Positions 7,443 to 16,176 of a stretch of 35,461 bases of DNA are shown piece by piece; the first letter of the stretch is position 1, and each line of letters opens with the position of its first letter. This DNA is from Omnitrophica bacterium GWA2_41_15 (lineage in GTDB: Bacteria > Omnitrophota > Gorgyraeia > Gygaellales > Profunditerraquicolaceae). The DNA is taken from NCBI GenBank assembly GCA_919902445.1, contig CAKKQZ010000029.1, forward strand, positions 1 through 35,461. The letters are read 5' to 3'. The notes beneath the pieces are model-generated. The model was not told where the DNA came from and ran no database searches. It saw nothing but the letters and a program-made list of their open reading frames with translations. The translations under genes and the position numbers were made by a program.

Positions 7443-8984
7443 TTAGGTTTTGGCGCTAAGGCCGATTTTTGCCTGCTCAACATCCACCTTGATCACCTTG
7501 ACTTTTATTTTATCTCCCGGTTTTAATTTGGCAGCCTCATCCTTGTCAATCTCGCTTGCAAAAATTAGGCCTTCTAATTCATCGGTTATCTTAACAAAAA
7601 CTCCGAAATCGGTGATACTGGCAACCTCTGCTTCTAAAACAATATCTAAAGGATACTTTGCGGCAATATCAGCCCATGGGCTTGGCTGCAACTGCTTAAA
7701 ACCTAAAGCGATTCTGCGGTTTTGGGCATCCACTGAAAGCACAACCACATCCACCTTCTGCCCTTTCTTTAAGGCATCCTGCGGATGGGCTATCCTTTTT
7801 GTCCATGACATATCAGAGACGTGGATCATCCCTTCCAGATTACTGTCCAGCTCGACAAAAGCGCCGTACTCCGTAAAACCCCTTACCTTGCCGGAAACTT
7901 TTGTGTTAACGGGATATTTGGACTCTGCCTCAAGCCAGGGATTCTGCTCCAGCTGCCTTAAGCTTAAAGATATGCGGCGTGAATCTTTATCCACGCTTAA
8001 CACCTGCGTCTCCAAAATATCTCCGACTGCAAACATCTCTCCGGGATTGCTTATCCTCTTTGTCCATGATATCTCTGAAACATGAATCAACCCTTCAATC
8101 CCTTTTTCTAACTCTACAAAAACTCCGTAGGGAAGGATATTCACAACTTTCCCTTTTAGCTTGTCACCAACCTTATACTTTGATTCAATATCCTGCCACG
8201 GGTCAGGTAACCTCTGTTTTAACCCGAGCGATATCTTTCCTGAATCTTTGTCTAAATTCAAAATCGCGACTTCAATTTTGTCTCCCAAAGCAACAATTTC
8301 CGAAGGATGGCTTATCTTTGACCAGGACATATCGGTAATATGCAAGAGCCCATCAACTCCGCCTAAGTCCACAAATACGCCAAAGTCGGTTATTGCCTTG
8401 ACAGTTCCGGGATAAACGCCGCCTACTTTTAGGTCCTGCCAGATCTTGCCCTTTGCTTCCTCTTTATCCTTTTGCACCGCTTCGCGGCGGCTGACAATGA
8501 TGCTGCGGCGTAGATTGTTCACCTTGACGATTTTAAACTTAAATGGTTTATACATTGTGTCTTTTTCAGGGACATTCTTGAAGGCAGAAAGCGAAGACGG
8601 AAGAAACCCCTCTATCCCCATAACATCTACGAGAAACCCTCCTTTGACTTTTTTAACAGGCCTGCCCTCGACCAGTTCTCCGGTCTGAGAAAATTTTACA
8701 ATCTTATCCCAACCCTGAATACGCATCGCTTTTTCGCGGGATAACTCTATATTGCCGGCATCATTTTCGATAGACTCGACATAAAACTCGAGCTCCTTTC
8801 CAACCTGAAGGTCCGACTTGCTAAACTCCGCAATAGGAACAACTCCTTCGGATTTAAAACCAACGTCAACAAGCACATCTTTTTGTTTTATGTAAACAAC
8901 CTTTCCCGCTACTACCTGCCCTTCCCTGATCAACTTGATACTTTGATTGTACAACTCCTCCATCTCTGATTTTATTTCAGCCAT
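7443..8984 (-). CDS. rpsA: 30S ribosomal protein S1
   Basis: The largest ribosomal protein; it binds mRNA and helps initiation. The 513 residues hold six S1 (OB-fold) repeats at about 20-85, 103-168, 188-256, 272-342, 358-428 and 444-510. The third to fifth are the most canonical, with the recurring pattern GVFVDLGGVDGLLHITDMSW. Six repeats is the E. coli number. AAAGGAG sits about 9 nt before the ATG. plsC lies upstream with an 88-nt gap, an arrangement seen in several phyla. A palindrome follows the stop closely. Confidence 0.96.
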   Translation of the reverse strand: MAEIKSEMEELYNQSIKLIREGQVVAGKVVYIKQKDVLVDVGFKSEGVVPIAEFSKSDLQVGKELEFYVESIENDAGNIELSREKAMRIQGWDKIVKFSQTGELVEGRPVKKVKGGFLVDVMGIEGFLPSSLSAFKNVPEKDTMYKPFKFKIVKVNNLRRSIIVSRREAVQKDKEEAKGKIWQDLKVGGVYPGTVKAITDFGVFVDLGGVDGLLHITDMSWSKISHPSEIVALGDKIEVAILNLDKDSGKISLGLKQRLPDPWQDIESKYKVGDKLKGKVVNILPYGVFVELEKGIEGLIHVSEISWTKRISNPGEMFAVGDILETQVLSVDKDSRRISLSLRQLEQNPWLEAESKYPVNTKVSGKVRGFTEYGAFVELDSNLEGMIHVSDMSWTKRIAHPQDALKKGQKVDVVVLSVDAQNRRIALGFKQLQPSPWADIAAKYPLDIVLEAEVASITDFGVFVKITDELEGLIFASEIDKDEAAKLKPGDKIKVKVIKVDVEQAKIGLSAKT

Positions 8985-9072
8985 TTGTTATTTCTCCTTT
9001 AAATTTTATTTTTTTAATTTTATTCAAACGTTTAACTTGACCATTAGAACTTACGGCTTAAAAACACCTCCT

Positions 9073-9669
9073 CTATGAAGAATTTTTGGCAAGCTGCCTT
9101 ATATCCGCCATTATTATATCGGCGATATCCTGATAAGGTATCTTTGTATCTATGCGGATTTGCTTACCGAAATAAACCGAAACTTTTTCAGGCCTGAAGA
9201 AGTTAGCTCCTCTAGGGAATGCTTTTTCCGCACCCTTAACAAAAGCGGCAATTACAGGCACATTAACTTTTGATGCTAAAAATCCCACTCCCGGCTCAGG
9301 CCTTTTATTTAAGGTTATATTTTCTACCCGGGCTCCCTCAGGAAATAAAATCAGGCCTTTTCCGTCTTCGAGGCGCTTAATTGCTTCTTTTAAAGCAGAG
9401 ATATCCGCTGTCTTTCTCTTTACAGGAAAGGCTCCTACATTATACAACCAGCAGGAAAAAAAACGGTTTGAAAACAAATCGTGGCGCGCCATGTAATTTA
9501 ATTTCCTGGGGCAGGCAACTCCAACCATAACCGGATCCAGGAAACTAACATGGTTGCTGGCTATAATAAACCCTCCCCTTTTAGGTATGTTTTCTCTTCC
9601 CTGCCAGCTAATCCTAAAAAAAAACTTACTTATCAAGAAACAGATAAATCGGCTGACGGTATGGATCAT
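9073..9669 (-). CDS. plsC: 1-acyl-sn-glycerol-3-phosphate acyltransferase
   Basis: Acylates lysophosphatidic acid to phosphatidic acid at the inner membrane. The catalytic HX4D motif is NHVSFLDPV near residue 39, and the substrate-binding motif reads FPEGARV near residue 114, with Ala where Thr is common. A hydrophobic N-terminus (about 1-20) probably anchors it. The length of 198 residues is typical of the short PlsC forms. It overlaps the upstream phosphohexomutase by 4 nt (ATGA), showing one operon. Confidence 0.93.
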   Translation of the reverse strand: MIHTVSRFICFLISKFFFRISWQGRENIPKRGGFIIASNHVSFLDPVMVGVACPRKLNYMARHDLFSNRFFSCWLYNVGAFPVKRKTADISALKEAIKRLEDGKGLILFPEGARVENITLNKRPEPGVGFLASKVNVPVIAAFVKGAEKAFPRGANFFRPEKVSVYFGKQIRIDTKIPYQDIADIIMADIRQLAKNSS

Positions 9670-11042
9670 TTCGCGATTATCTTCTCAGCGAGCGCTAACA
9701 ACTGTTTTGACTTGGTTAAACTTCTTGACTCTGCATATAAACGCATAATCGGTTCGGTGCCGGAAGCGCGGAACATAAGCCAGCTATCTTCACAAATGAG
9801 CTTTACCCCGTCATAATCTTTTACATCTATAACCTTCTTGCCTAATAACTCACTTGGAAGCATCCCTTTCGTCGGCTCATATCGCTCTTTCAAATGCAGG
9901 TCACGGCGCACATAATAATATTTCCCAAACTTTTTTTCAGTTTCATTTAAGATCTCCAAAATATCTTTATTGCGGTAGGCCATCATCTCTAAAAGTAAAA
10001 GGCCGGCCATGGTCCCGTCGCGCTCAGGGATATAGTTCTTTACCCCCATACCGCCCGCCTCTTCCCCTCCCGCAACAATGTCTTCCCTTTCCATAAGCTC
10101 AGAGATGTATTTGAAGCCGACCGGAGTCTCGTAAAGTTTAACCTTTAAAAACTTTGCTATATTATCAATCAAGGTCGAGCCTGCAATTGTCTTAACAATC
10201 CCTCCAGACCAACATTTATCAAGGCTTAAATGCAATGCTAAGAGGCCCAATATCTTTTGCGGATGTATAAAAACTCCTCCAGGCGCAACAGCTGCAATCC
10301 TATCCGCATCGCCATCAAGGGCAATACCTAAATCGAATTTTTCTTTTCTTACCCTTTTCTTTAACTCCTCTAAATTCTCTTCAACCGGCTCAGGGCGCCT
10401 TCCTGCGAAAGATGGGTTAACGCTGTTGTGCATAAATTGTAATTTTATGGCAGTGCCTTTTAAAACCTGCGCCATAAAACTGTTCCCTGCCCCATACATA
10501 GCATCAACCAAGACTTTAAACTTTTTATTTTTTATCTTTTTTAAATCAACATAAGAGCGCATAAACTTTACATAATAAGCTGATAAATCTTCTTTTTTTA
10601 CCGGAATGGGCGAACTGTTTTTTTCTTTTACAACGGATTTGCCGAGAAGACTCTCTACTGCAGTTGTGATTTCCAGCCCTGCCGAGCCTCCGGTTGCATC
10701 TTTAATCTTAAAGCCGTTGTATTCCGCAGGATTATGCGATGCGGTAATCATGACCCCTAAGTCAAGTTTTCTCGATTTTACACAAAGGCTTAATGCGGGT
10801 GTAGGAATATACCTATCTGAAAGGATGACCTCTATTCCGTTATTACTAAGCACCCCTGCAACTGCCTCTGCAAAAGTCCCTGACATAAAACGGGTATCGT
10901 AACCAATAGCGACATTCTTACCGGGGCCGAGGTAATCAGAAACGGCCTGTGAAAGAATTTTCACATTTTTTAACGTGTAAGTATCTCCGATTACCGCTCT
11001 CCATCCGTCAGTCCCGAATTTAATCTCGTTATTACCCTGCAT
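9666..11042 (-). CDS. Phosphomannomutase/phosphoglucomutase family enzyme
   Basis: An alpha-D-phosphohexomutase of 458 residues that moves phosphate between C6 and C1 of a hexose. The four expected sites are present: the phosphoserine loop TASHNPAEYNGFK (about 100-112), the metal loop DGDADR (about 243-248), the sugar-specificity loop GEEAGG (about 327-332), and the phosphate-binding RASGTEP (about 424-430). GEEAGG with ASHNP fits the PMM/PGM group rather than GlmM, but the preferred sugar cannot be read reliably. It could feed GDP-mannose to gmd in the same window. It overlaps rpe by 11 nt. Confidence 0.92.
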   Translation of the reverse strand: MQGNNEIKFGTDGWRAVIGDTYTLKNVKILSQAVSDYLGPGKNVAIGYDTRFMSGTFAEAVAGVLSNNGIEVILSDRYIPTPALSLCVKSRKLDLGVMITASHNPAEYNGFKIKDATGGSAGLEITTAVESLLGKSVVKEKNSSPIPVKKEDLSAYYVKFMRSYVDLKKIKNKKFKVLVDAMYGAGNSFMAQVLKGTAIKLQFMHNSVNPSFAGRRPEPVEENLEELKKRVRKEKFDLGIALDGDADRIAAVAPGGVFIHPQKILGLLALHLSLDKCWSGGIVKTIAGSTLIDNIAKFLKVKLYETPVGFKYISELMEREDIVAGGEEAGGMGVKNYIPERDGTMAGLLLLEMMAYRNKDILEILNETEKKFGKYYYVRRDLHLKERYEPTKGMLPSELLGKKVIDVKDYDGVKLICEDSWLMFRASGTEPIMRLYAESRSLTKSKQLLALAEKIIAK

Positions 11043-11676
11043 TTCTTATCCTTTCTACCGCGCTTTTTACGTCTTTTGACCCGAATATATACGAACCGGC
11101 AGCGAGGATATTAGCCCCGGCTTTGATTGTTAATTTTGCGCTCTCAAGGTTTATCCCCCCGTCTACTGCAATATCCCCGGAGAATATCGAGCGCAACTCT
11201 TTTATCTTAGGAACGCACTTCTTAATAAATGATTGCCCGCTAAAACCGGGGCTAACTGACATTACCAGGACAAGATCCACTAAATCCAAAACACCTTTAA
11301 TTTTTGCAAGAGGCGTATCAGGATTTAAAGACACCCCTAATTTCACTCCCCGAGACTTTAATTTTTCCTTTAGGAGTTTAATCTTTTCTTTGGATATGGT
11401 TTCAATGTGCACGGTAATCATATTGCTTCCGGCTGATACGAAAGAATCAATAAAATCTTGCGGGTTTTCAATCATCAAATGCACATCCAAAGGCAGTTTT
11501 GTAACCTTGCGTATATGTTTTACTACAACAGGGCCGATTGTAATGTTGGGCACAAAATGCCCGTCCATTATATCGATATGCAGCATATCCGCACCGGCAT
11601 CCTCCACTTTTTTTATCTCTTTATCCAGACAGCTGAAATCAGCGGAAAGTATAGAAGGCGCTATTTTTATCTTCAC
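11032..11676 (-). CDS. rpe: Ribulose-phosphate 3-epimerase
   Basis: Interconverts ribulose 5-phosphate and xylulose 5-phosphate in the pentose phosphate pathway. The 214-residue TIM barrel starts IKIAPSILSADFSCLDKE. It has the metal and catalytic block DMLHIDIMDGHFVPNITIGP (two Asp and His at about 30-38) and the later VDGGINLESA with the catalytic Asp. The phosphate loop reads SVSPGFSGQSF, where many homologues have VNPGFGGQ. It overlaps the phosphohexomutase start by 11 nt. The 77 nt between it and nadD hold no gene, so rsfS, the usual neighbour of nadD, is absent here. Confidence 0.95.
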   Translation of the reverse strand: MKIKIAPSILSADFSCLDKEIKKVEDAGADMLHIDIMDGHFVPNITIGPVVVKHIRKVTKLPLDVHLMIENPQDFIDSFVSAGSNMITVHIETISKEKIKLLKEKLKSRGVKLGVSLNPDTPLAKIKGVLDLVDLVLVMSVSPGFSGQSFIKKCVPKIKELRSIFSGDIAVDGGINLESAKLTIKAGANILAAGSYIFGSKDVKSAVERIRNAG

Positions 11677-11753
11677 CTAAGCCCTTCCTCTCTTATATAT
11701 ACTTCTATCCCTACGTGTCTTACCGGCTCTAATAGATTTAGGAAATGCGGGGT

Positions 11754-12320
11754 TCATTTATAAAGCCCTCGTTTGTTGATGTAATTAAAAACCCCCTCCG
11801 GGACAAGGTAGTGAAATGACTTATTTTCCTTTACGCATTCGCGTATTTCAAAAGCAGAGATATCCACTGCCCTGATCGGCAAAGTATCGATGTAAGAAGG
11901 TATTTTTTCCAGCGGAAAGCCGGGGCGCGTTGCAACGATGAACCTTACCAATTTGATAATCTCATTTAAATCCTTCCATTCATCAAGATACTTTAAAAGA
12001 TCTGAACCGATAATAAAATAAAGGTCATCAGTGCGAAATCTTTCTTTGAATTCTTTTATGGTATCTATCGTATAAGAGCGGCCGTTCCTTTTAATCTCGG
12101 TATCCGAGACCACAAAATATTTATTTGTCTTGATAGCGAGCTTTATCATTGAAAGCCTATCTGTCGCTAGGGCGATACCGGAATTATCCTTATGCGGAGG
12201 AAGAAATGTAGGCACAAAAATAACTTTATCAAGGCCTAATTTTTCGCGCGCCTCTTCTGCCAAAATAAGGTGGCCGATGTGAACCGGATTAAACGTCCCT
12301 CCTAAGATACCGATTTTCAC
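11754..12320 (-). CDS. nadD: Nicotinate-nucleotide adenylyltransferase
   Basis: Adenylates nicotinate mononucleotide to deamido-NAD in NAD synthesis. The 188-residue nucleotidyltransferase carries GGTFNPVHIGHLILAEEA at residues 8-25 (HXGH signature). The C-terminal motif is ISAFEIRECVKEN near residue 156, replacing the more common ISST-IR. AAGGAGGAAG lies 12 nt or so before the ATG. It follows proA by 52 nt, the common proB-proA-nadD order. The spacer contains a short perfect hairpin. Confidence 0.95.
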   Translation of the reverse strand: MKIGILGGTFNPVHIGHLILAEEAREKLGLDKVIFVPTFLPPHKDNSGIALATDRLSMIKLAIKTNKYFVVSDTEIKRNGRSYTIDTIKEFKERFRTDDLYFIIGSDLLKYLDEWKDLNEIIKLVRFIVATRPGFPLEKIPSYIDTLPIRAVDISAFEIRECVKENKSFHYLVPEGVFNYINKRGLYK

Positions 12321-12347
12321 CCAGCTCTTCCTCCTTATTATACCCTA

Positions 12348-12366
12348 CCCTTCCAGATAGGAAGGG
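12348..12366. other. Short perfect hairpin between proA and nadD
   Basis: CCCTTCC, a 5-nt loop and GGAAGGG form a 7-bp stem just after the proA stop. No T-run follows on the minus strand, so termination would be weak. It lies upstream of the nadD ribosome binding site and could act as an attenuator or mRNA boundary; this is speculation from structure only. Confidence 0.5.
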
Positions 12367-12372
12367 CTGAGT

Positions 12373-13641
12373 TCATTCCCTGATTTGCCCTGTTCCGAAA
12401 ATCATATATTTATACGTTGTTAATTCTTCAAGGGCCATGGGCCCGCGCGCATGCAATTTATCCGTTGAGATCCCTATCTCAGAACCCATCCCGAATTGAC
12501 TGCCATCGGTAAAACGAGTTGAGGCATTCACGTAAACACAGGCAGAATCAACCTGCTTTAAAAACTCTAAGGCATTTTCATAATTATCAGTAACTATACT
12601 GTCGGAATGATGCGTTCCATAATAATTTATATGTTGCATCGCCTCTTGTAAACTCGCTACGACTCTTACGGAAAGCACTAACCCGAGGTACTCTGTATGA
12701 TAGTCATTCTCTGTTGCGCGTTTTGCATATTTTACTATTCTTTGCGTCATAGGACATCCGCGGATTTCCACCCCTGCGTCCTTAAACTTTTTAGCCACTG
12801 CGGGTAAGAATCTTGCCGCAACATCTTTGTGCACAAGCATGCTCTCCATTGCATTACAGACACCGGGCCGTTGGACTTTAGCGTTATAGCAGATATTTTC
12901 CGCCATATTCAAATCCGCCCACTCATCCACATACACATGGCAGACTCCCTTGTACTGCTTTATCAGTGGGATGCGCGATAAATTAACTACGCGCTTAATC
13001 AGTCCTTCTCCTCCGCGCGGAATAACAAGATCAATATAATCTTTAAGTTTTAATAACGCATCCACTGCCCGCCTGTTTTTGGTGGTTACTATATTTATAA
13101 CCCCGCCAGGAAGTTTGTGCTTCTTAATCACGCTCATCAGTATTTCAAAAATTGCGATATTGGAATTCAACGCCTCGCTTCCACCGCGCAATATCACGCT
13201 GTTTCCGGATTTAAAGCATAAACCGATACAATCAGAAGTTACATTAGGGCGTGACTCATAAATAATAGCGATAACCCCTATAGGAACGCGCACCTTATGG
13301 ATCCATAATCCGTTAGGCCTGCGCCATGCTTTCATAACCTCACCTACGGGATCGTTTAATACAGCCAACTCCATAAGCGAATCAGCCATATCTTTAATAC
13401 GCTTTTCATTAAGCGTAAGACGCTCGAGTAATGAAGGGGCTAACCTCTCACGATTAGCCAAAAGTATATCTTTTTTATTCGCTCTTAAAATAGCGTTTCT
13501 TTTGCCTATCAACTCCCGCGCCATATCTTTGATAATTTTATTTTTTGTTGCGCTAGAGAGCGAAGACAAAAACCTTGAGGCAGATTGCGCTTCTTTAGCC
13601 ATACTGGTTAATTCTTTTTTCAGGTCCATCTTGCCCTTCAT
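12373..13641 (-). CDS. proA: Glutamate-5-semialdehyde dehydrogenase (gamma-glutamyl phosphate reductase)
   Basis: Second step of proline synthesis: NADPH-dependent reduction of glutamyl 5-phosphate. The 422-residue aldehyde dehydrogenase-fold protein has GVIAIIYESRPNVTSD (about 119-134), the cofactor stretch KSGNSVILRGGSEA (about 145-158) and the catalytic cysteine in AKVQRPGVCNAMESML (about 274-289). The C-terminal GMGSEIGISTDKLHARGPM is a ProA signature. The start may be the second ATG at 13629, which has GAAGGG at a good distance; the first ATG at 13641 has none. proB is upstream, with 116 nt between them that contain a REP-like repeat. Confidence 0.95.
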   Translation of the reverse strand: MKGKMDLKKELTSMAKEAQSASRFLSSLSSATKNKIIKDMARELIGKRNAILRANKKDILLANRERLAPSLLERLTLNEKRIKDMADSLMELAVLNDPVGEVMKAWRRPNGLWIHKVRVPIGVIAIIYESRPNVTSDCIGLCFKSGNSVILRGGSEALNSNIAIFEILMSVIKKHKLPGGVINIVTTKNRRAVDALLKLKDYIDLVIPRGGEGLIKRVVNLSRIPLIKQYKGVCHVYVDEWADLNMAENICYNAKVQRPGVCNAMESMLVHKDVAARFLPAVAKKFKDAGVEIRGCPMTQRIVKYAKRATENDYHTEYLGLVLSVRVVASLQEAMQHINYYGTHHSDSIVTDNYENALEFLKQVDSACVYVNASTRFTDGSQFGMGSEIGISTDKLHARGPMALEELTTYKYMIFGTGQIRE

Positions 13642-13690
13642 TTAAGCATCTTTTTGGCTTAAAGCCGCAGTCAAACCATATCTATCTTGG

Positions 13691-13744
13691 TAGGGACAGT
13701 CCCCCTTAAACAGAACTCAAGAGCTCTGACGGGGACAGCCCCTA
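13691..13744. repeat. REP-like GGGACAGTCCC palindrome between proB and proA
   Basis: A 54-nt element bounded by TAGGGACAGTCCC and GGGGACAGCCCCTA, with AAGAGCTCTGACGGGGACAG in its second half. It matches the elements at 2725-2777 (inside a gene) and 35251-35304 (in a pilin leader). The flank TACTGCAGTAG is also shared with the copy at 35251 (TACTGCAATAG). It fills most of the gap between proB and proA, so the pair is probably co-transcribed through it. Confidence 0.88.
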
Positions 13745-13757
13745 CTGCAGTAGTTCT

Positions 13758-14825
13758 CTACAGAATTACTATGTTATTCCTATGAATTACCTCTTTATCG
13801 TAGCGAGCGCCTTTGACCTTTTTCAATTCTTCACTTGAGACCCCGGCTTTACCTCTTGCAACTTCTTCTCCTTGTTCATCTCTCACAGTAACAATATCCC
13901 CTCTGACAAATTCTCCTTCAAGAGCAATAACGCCTACGGCAAGCAGGCTCTTTTTATTTTCAAGCGCCTCACGTGCCCCGTCATCAACAATTATTTTTCC
14001 TTTGGGCTTAGTGCCGAATGCTATCCAGCGCATCTTCGCAGCAAGGGCTTCTTTTTTCGGGACAAATAAAGTCCCTATCTCATGGCCTTTCTCAACGCAG
14101 GTTTTAATCACATCCTTAACCCTGCCGTTTGCGATTATACAGGGAATTCCTGAATCAATGGAGATTCTTGCTGCCTCCAATTTAGTAATCATCCCTCCAA
14201 CGCAAGTCTTTCTACCGGTCGGACAGGCAAGCTGCTTTAAGGCGGGGGTGACCTTATCTACTATCCTAATCACTTTTTTATCCTTATCGAGCAGGCCATC
14301 GACATCAGACAATATTATTAAAAGGTCAGCTCCTACCATTATAGAAACCAGGGCTGAAAGCTTATCGTTATCTCCGAATTTAATTTCGGAGGTTGAAACA
14401 GTATCATTTTCATTAACTACCGGGACAGTATTTAATTTTAAAAGAGTGAGCAATGTATTCTTTGCGTTGAGGTATCGGCTGCGCTCATCAAAATCCTCCC
14501 AGGTCAAAAGAACCTGCCCGCAATTAACGCTCGTTTGCTTGAAAAATTTGCGGTAATTATCCATCAACTCGTGCTGGCCTATGGCTGCCGCCGCCTGCAG
14601 ATAACTTAATTCCTTTGGCCGCGACTCTAATTTTAAGATCGACATCCCGATTGCTATAGCGCCGGAAGAAACCAGGACAATTTTTTTACCTTGCGCCATT
14701 AATCCTGAGACCTGCGCGGTGATTTCACTAAGAAGGCTGCAGTCCAAAGTATTCTGTTTGGAGAAAATGAGGCTTGAGCCGATTTTTATCACTATCCTAT
14801 CGTATTTTTTTTGCGATTGCTTCAA
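13758..14825 (-). CDS. proB: Glutamate 5-kinase with PUA domain
   Basis: First step of proline synthesis: ATP-dependent phosphorylation of glutamate, usually feedback-inhibited by proline. The 355-residue protein has an amino-acid kinase domain (about 1-255) with KIGSSLI, VLVSSGAIAIGM and VVNENDTVSTSEIKFGDND. A C-terminal PUA domain (about 268-350, GKIIVDDGAREALENKKS) gives the full-length bacterial form. The ATG overlaps the end of obg by 29 nt. Confidence 0.95.
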   Translation of the reverse strand: MKQSQKKYDRIVIKIGSSLIFSKQNTLDCSLLSEITAQVSGLMAQGKKIVLVSSGAIAIGMSILKLESRPKELSYLQAAAAIGQHELMDNYRKFFKQTSVNCGQVLLTWEDFDERSRYLNAKNTLLTLLKLNTVPVVNENDTVSTSEIKFGDNDKLSALVSIMVGADLLIILSDVDGLLDKDKKVIRIVDKVTPALKQLACPTGRKTCVGGMITKLEAARISIDSGIPCIIANGRVKDVIKTCVEKGHEIGTLFVPKKEALAAKMRWIAFGTKPKGKIIVDDGAREALENKKSLLAVGVIALEGEFVRGDIVTVRDEQGEEVARGKAGVSSEELKKVKGARYDKEVIHRNNIVIL

Positions 14826-15753
14826 TTAATTCCTCCAGGCCGCGTTTTTCAAAAGCCGAAATCGGGTACACATCCTTCTTTATAATCTTTTTAAACCTTT
14901 TTAGATTAAGGCCAGCGCCTTCCAGATCCATTTTATTTGCAGTAATGACCTGAGGTTTCTTAGAGATTGCGTGGCTATATTTTTTTAATTCTTCATTAAT
15001 AGTCTCATAATCTTTTACCGGGTCTCTTCCTTCAAATCCTGACATATCCAGAAGGTGCACGATGACTTTTGTGCGCTCAACATGCCTTAGGAATCTGTGG
15101 CCCAGGCCTTTTCCCCCGGCCGAACCCTCGATGAGGCCGGGGATATCAGCTATAACAAAAGTTTTCTTATATGCCTTGACCACTCCTAAAGCAGGCACTT
15201 TTGTTGTAAACGGATATGCCGCTATTTTAGGATGGGCATTTGAAATACTAGAAATGAGCGTAGATTTACCTACATTCGGAAAACCGACTACGCCGGCGTC
15301 AGCGATAAGCTTTAAATCTAAGAGTAACTCTTTTTCCTCACCCGGTTCACCTAAGGTCGCTTCTCGGTTATGAGAATTACCGCGGCCGCCATTGCCGCCG
15401 CTGGCAACAACAAGTTCTTCCGTATCTTTTTCTAAATCGCGCAACACGCAATCTATCTTTATATCCTTAATAACCGTTCCTACCGGAACGCGGATTATAA
15501 TACCGGGCATCATCTTGCCCTTTTTATTTTTTGAAGAACCATGGCCTCCGTGCCGGCCGAAGAAATGCCTGTTATACTGAAAATCTAAGAGCGTATACAG
15601 GTTCCTGTCCGCCCTGATAATTATATCAGCGCCTTTTCCTCCGTCCCCTCCGTCTGGAATTCCTTCTCGCTGAAATTTATCGCGGTAGAAACTCTCGCAG
15701 CCTTTCCCGCCGCTGCCCCCCTTAACATATATCTTTGCCCGGTCAATAAACAC
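14797..15753 (-). CDS. obg: Obg family GTPase
   Basis: A ribosome-associated GTPase that binds the 50S subunit late in assembly. The glycine-rich Obg domain covers about residues 1-158 (GGSGGKGCESFYRDK and GGDGGKGADI). The G domain covers about 159-318, with G1 GFPNVGKSTLIS, G3 DIPGLIEG and G4 ANKMD. At 318 residues there is no extra C-terminal OCT or acidic tail. It lies 3 nt after rplU. In most bacteria rpmA (L27) sits exactly between these two genes, and it is not there. The end overlaps proB. Confidence 0.96.
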   Translation of the reverse strand: MFIDRAKIYVKGGSGGKGCESFYRDKFQREGIPDGGDGGKGADIIIRADRNLYTLLDFQYNRHFFGRHGGHGSSKNKKGKMMPGIIIRVPVGTVIKDIKIDCVLRDLEKDTEELVVASGGNGGRGNSHNREATLGEPGEEKELLLDLKLIADAGVVGFPNVGKSTLISSISNAHPKIAAYPFTTKVPALGVVKAYKKTFVIADIPGLIEGSAGGKGLGHRFLRHVERTKVIVHLLDMSGFEGRDPVKDYETINEELKKYSHAISKKPQVITANKMDLEGAGLNLKRFKKIIKKDVYPISAFEKRGLEELIEAIAKKIR

Positions 15754-15756
15754 CTT

Positions 15757-16071
15757 TTATCCTGCCGTTATCTCTTTTATTTTAAGCCGCGTCAATTCCT
15801 GCCTGTGGCCTTTACTGGTATGAGAGGCCTTGCGCCTGCGGTACTTAAAGGCAACGGTTTTTTCACCCCTTAAATGTCCGACTACAAGTGCTTTTACCTT
15901 GGCCTCCTTTAAATAAGGCTGCCCAACCTCAAGCTTCTTATCACCTGATATTAAAAGCACTTTACCCAAAGAGATTTCCTTACCCTTATCAGCGGTTAGG
16001 CGCTCAACATCAATGATATCCTCTTTTTTTACACTGTACTGTTTTGCTCCAACTTCAATTACCGCATACAT
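15757..16071 (-). CDS. rplU: 50S ribosomal protein L21
   Basis: Binds 23S rRNA in the large subunit. The 104-residue protein starts MYAVIEVGAKQYSVKKED and ends in the expected basic region (RRRKASHTSKGHRQELTRLKI read in two parts). Its length is standard. AGGAGG lies about 8 nt before the ATG, and a promoter candidate sits in the 105-nt gap to rng. The next gene is obg, not rpmA. Confidence 0.97.
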   Translation of the reverse strand: MYAVIEVGAKQYSVKKEDIIDVERLTADKGKEISLGKVLLISGDKKLEVGQPYLKEAKVKALVVGHLRGEKTVAFKYRRRKASHTSKGHRQELTRLKIKEITAG

Positions 16072-16117
16072 TTGTATTCCTCCTGTAAGTAAAAACGGTT
16101 ATTTTAATAGAAGTATA

Positions 16118-16146
16118 ATGTTAGCACATAAAAGGTTTTGGGTCAA
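16118..16146 (-). promoter_or_regulatory. Sigma-70-type promoter candidate for rplU-obg
   Basis: On the minus strand, TTGACC and TAACAT are separated by 17 nt, about 50 nt upstream of the rplU ATG. The -10 context GCTAACATTAT recurs in the candidate promoter at 25927-25955. A tandem 12-nt repeat abuts the -35 on its upstream side. Confidence 0.6.
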
Positions 16147-16173
16147 GGAGAAAATAGCGGAGAAAATAGCGGA
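16147..16173. repeat. Tandem 12-nt direct repeat beside the rplU -35
   Basis: Two perfect copies of GGAGAAAATAGC (plus strand), then GGA, directly upstream of the -35 of the rplU promoter candidate and 3 nt after the rng stop. The position would suit an activator or UP-like element. It could also be a simple slippage duplication. Confidence 0.7.
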
Positions 16174-16176
16174 AAT

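Noticed and set aside
7450-8415. Several open reading frames of 80-211 codons on the plus strand over rpsA
   Set aside because: They are antisense shadows of a well-conserved S1 gene, show no family motifs, and lie opposite codons of a high-scoring coding frame. The same applies to all plus-strand frames in the window.
11677-11753. rsfS gene between nadD and rpe
   Set aside because: 77 nt is too short for a roughly 110-residue protein, and no fragment of it is recognisable.
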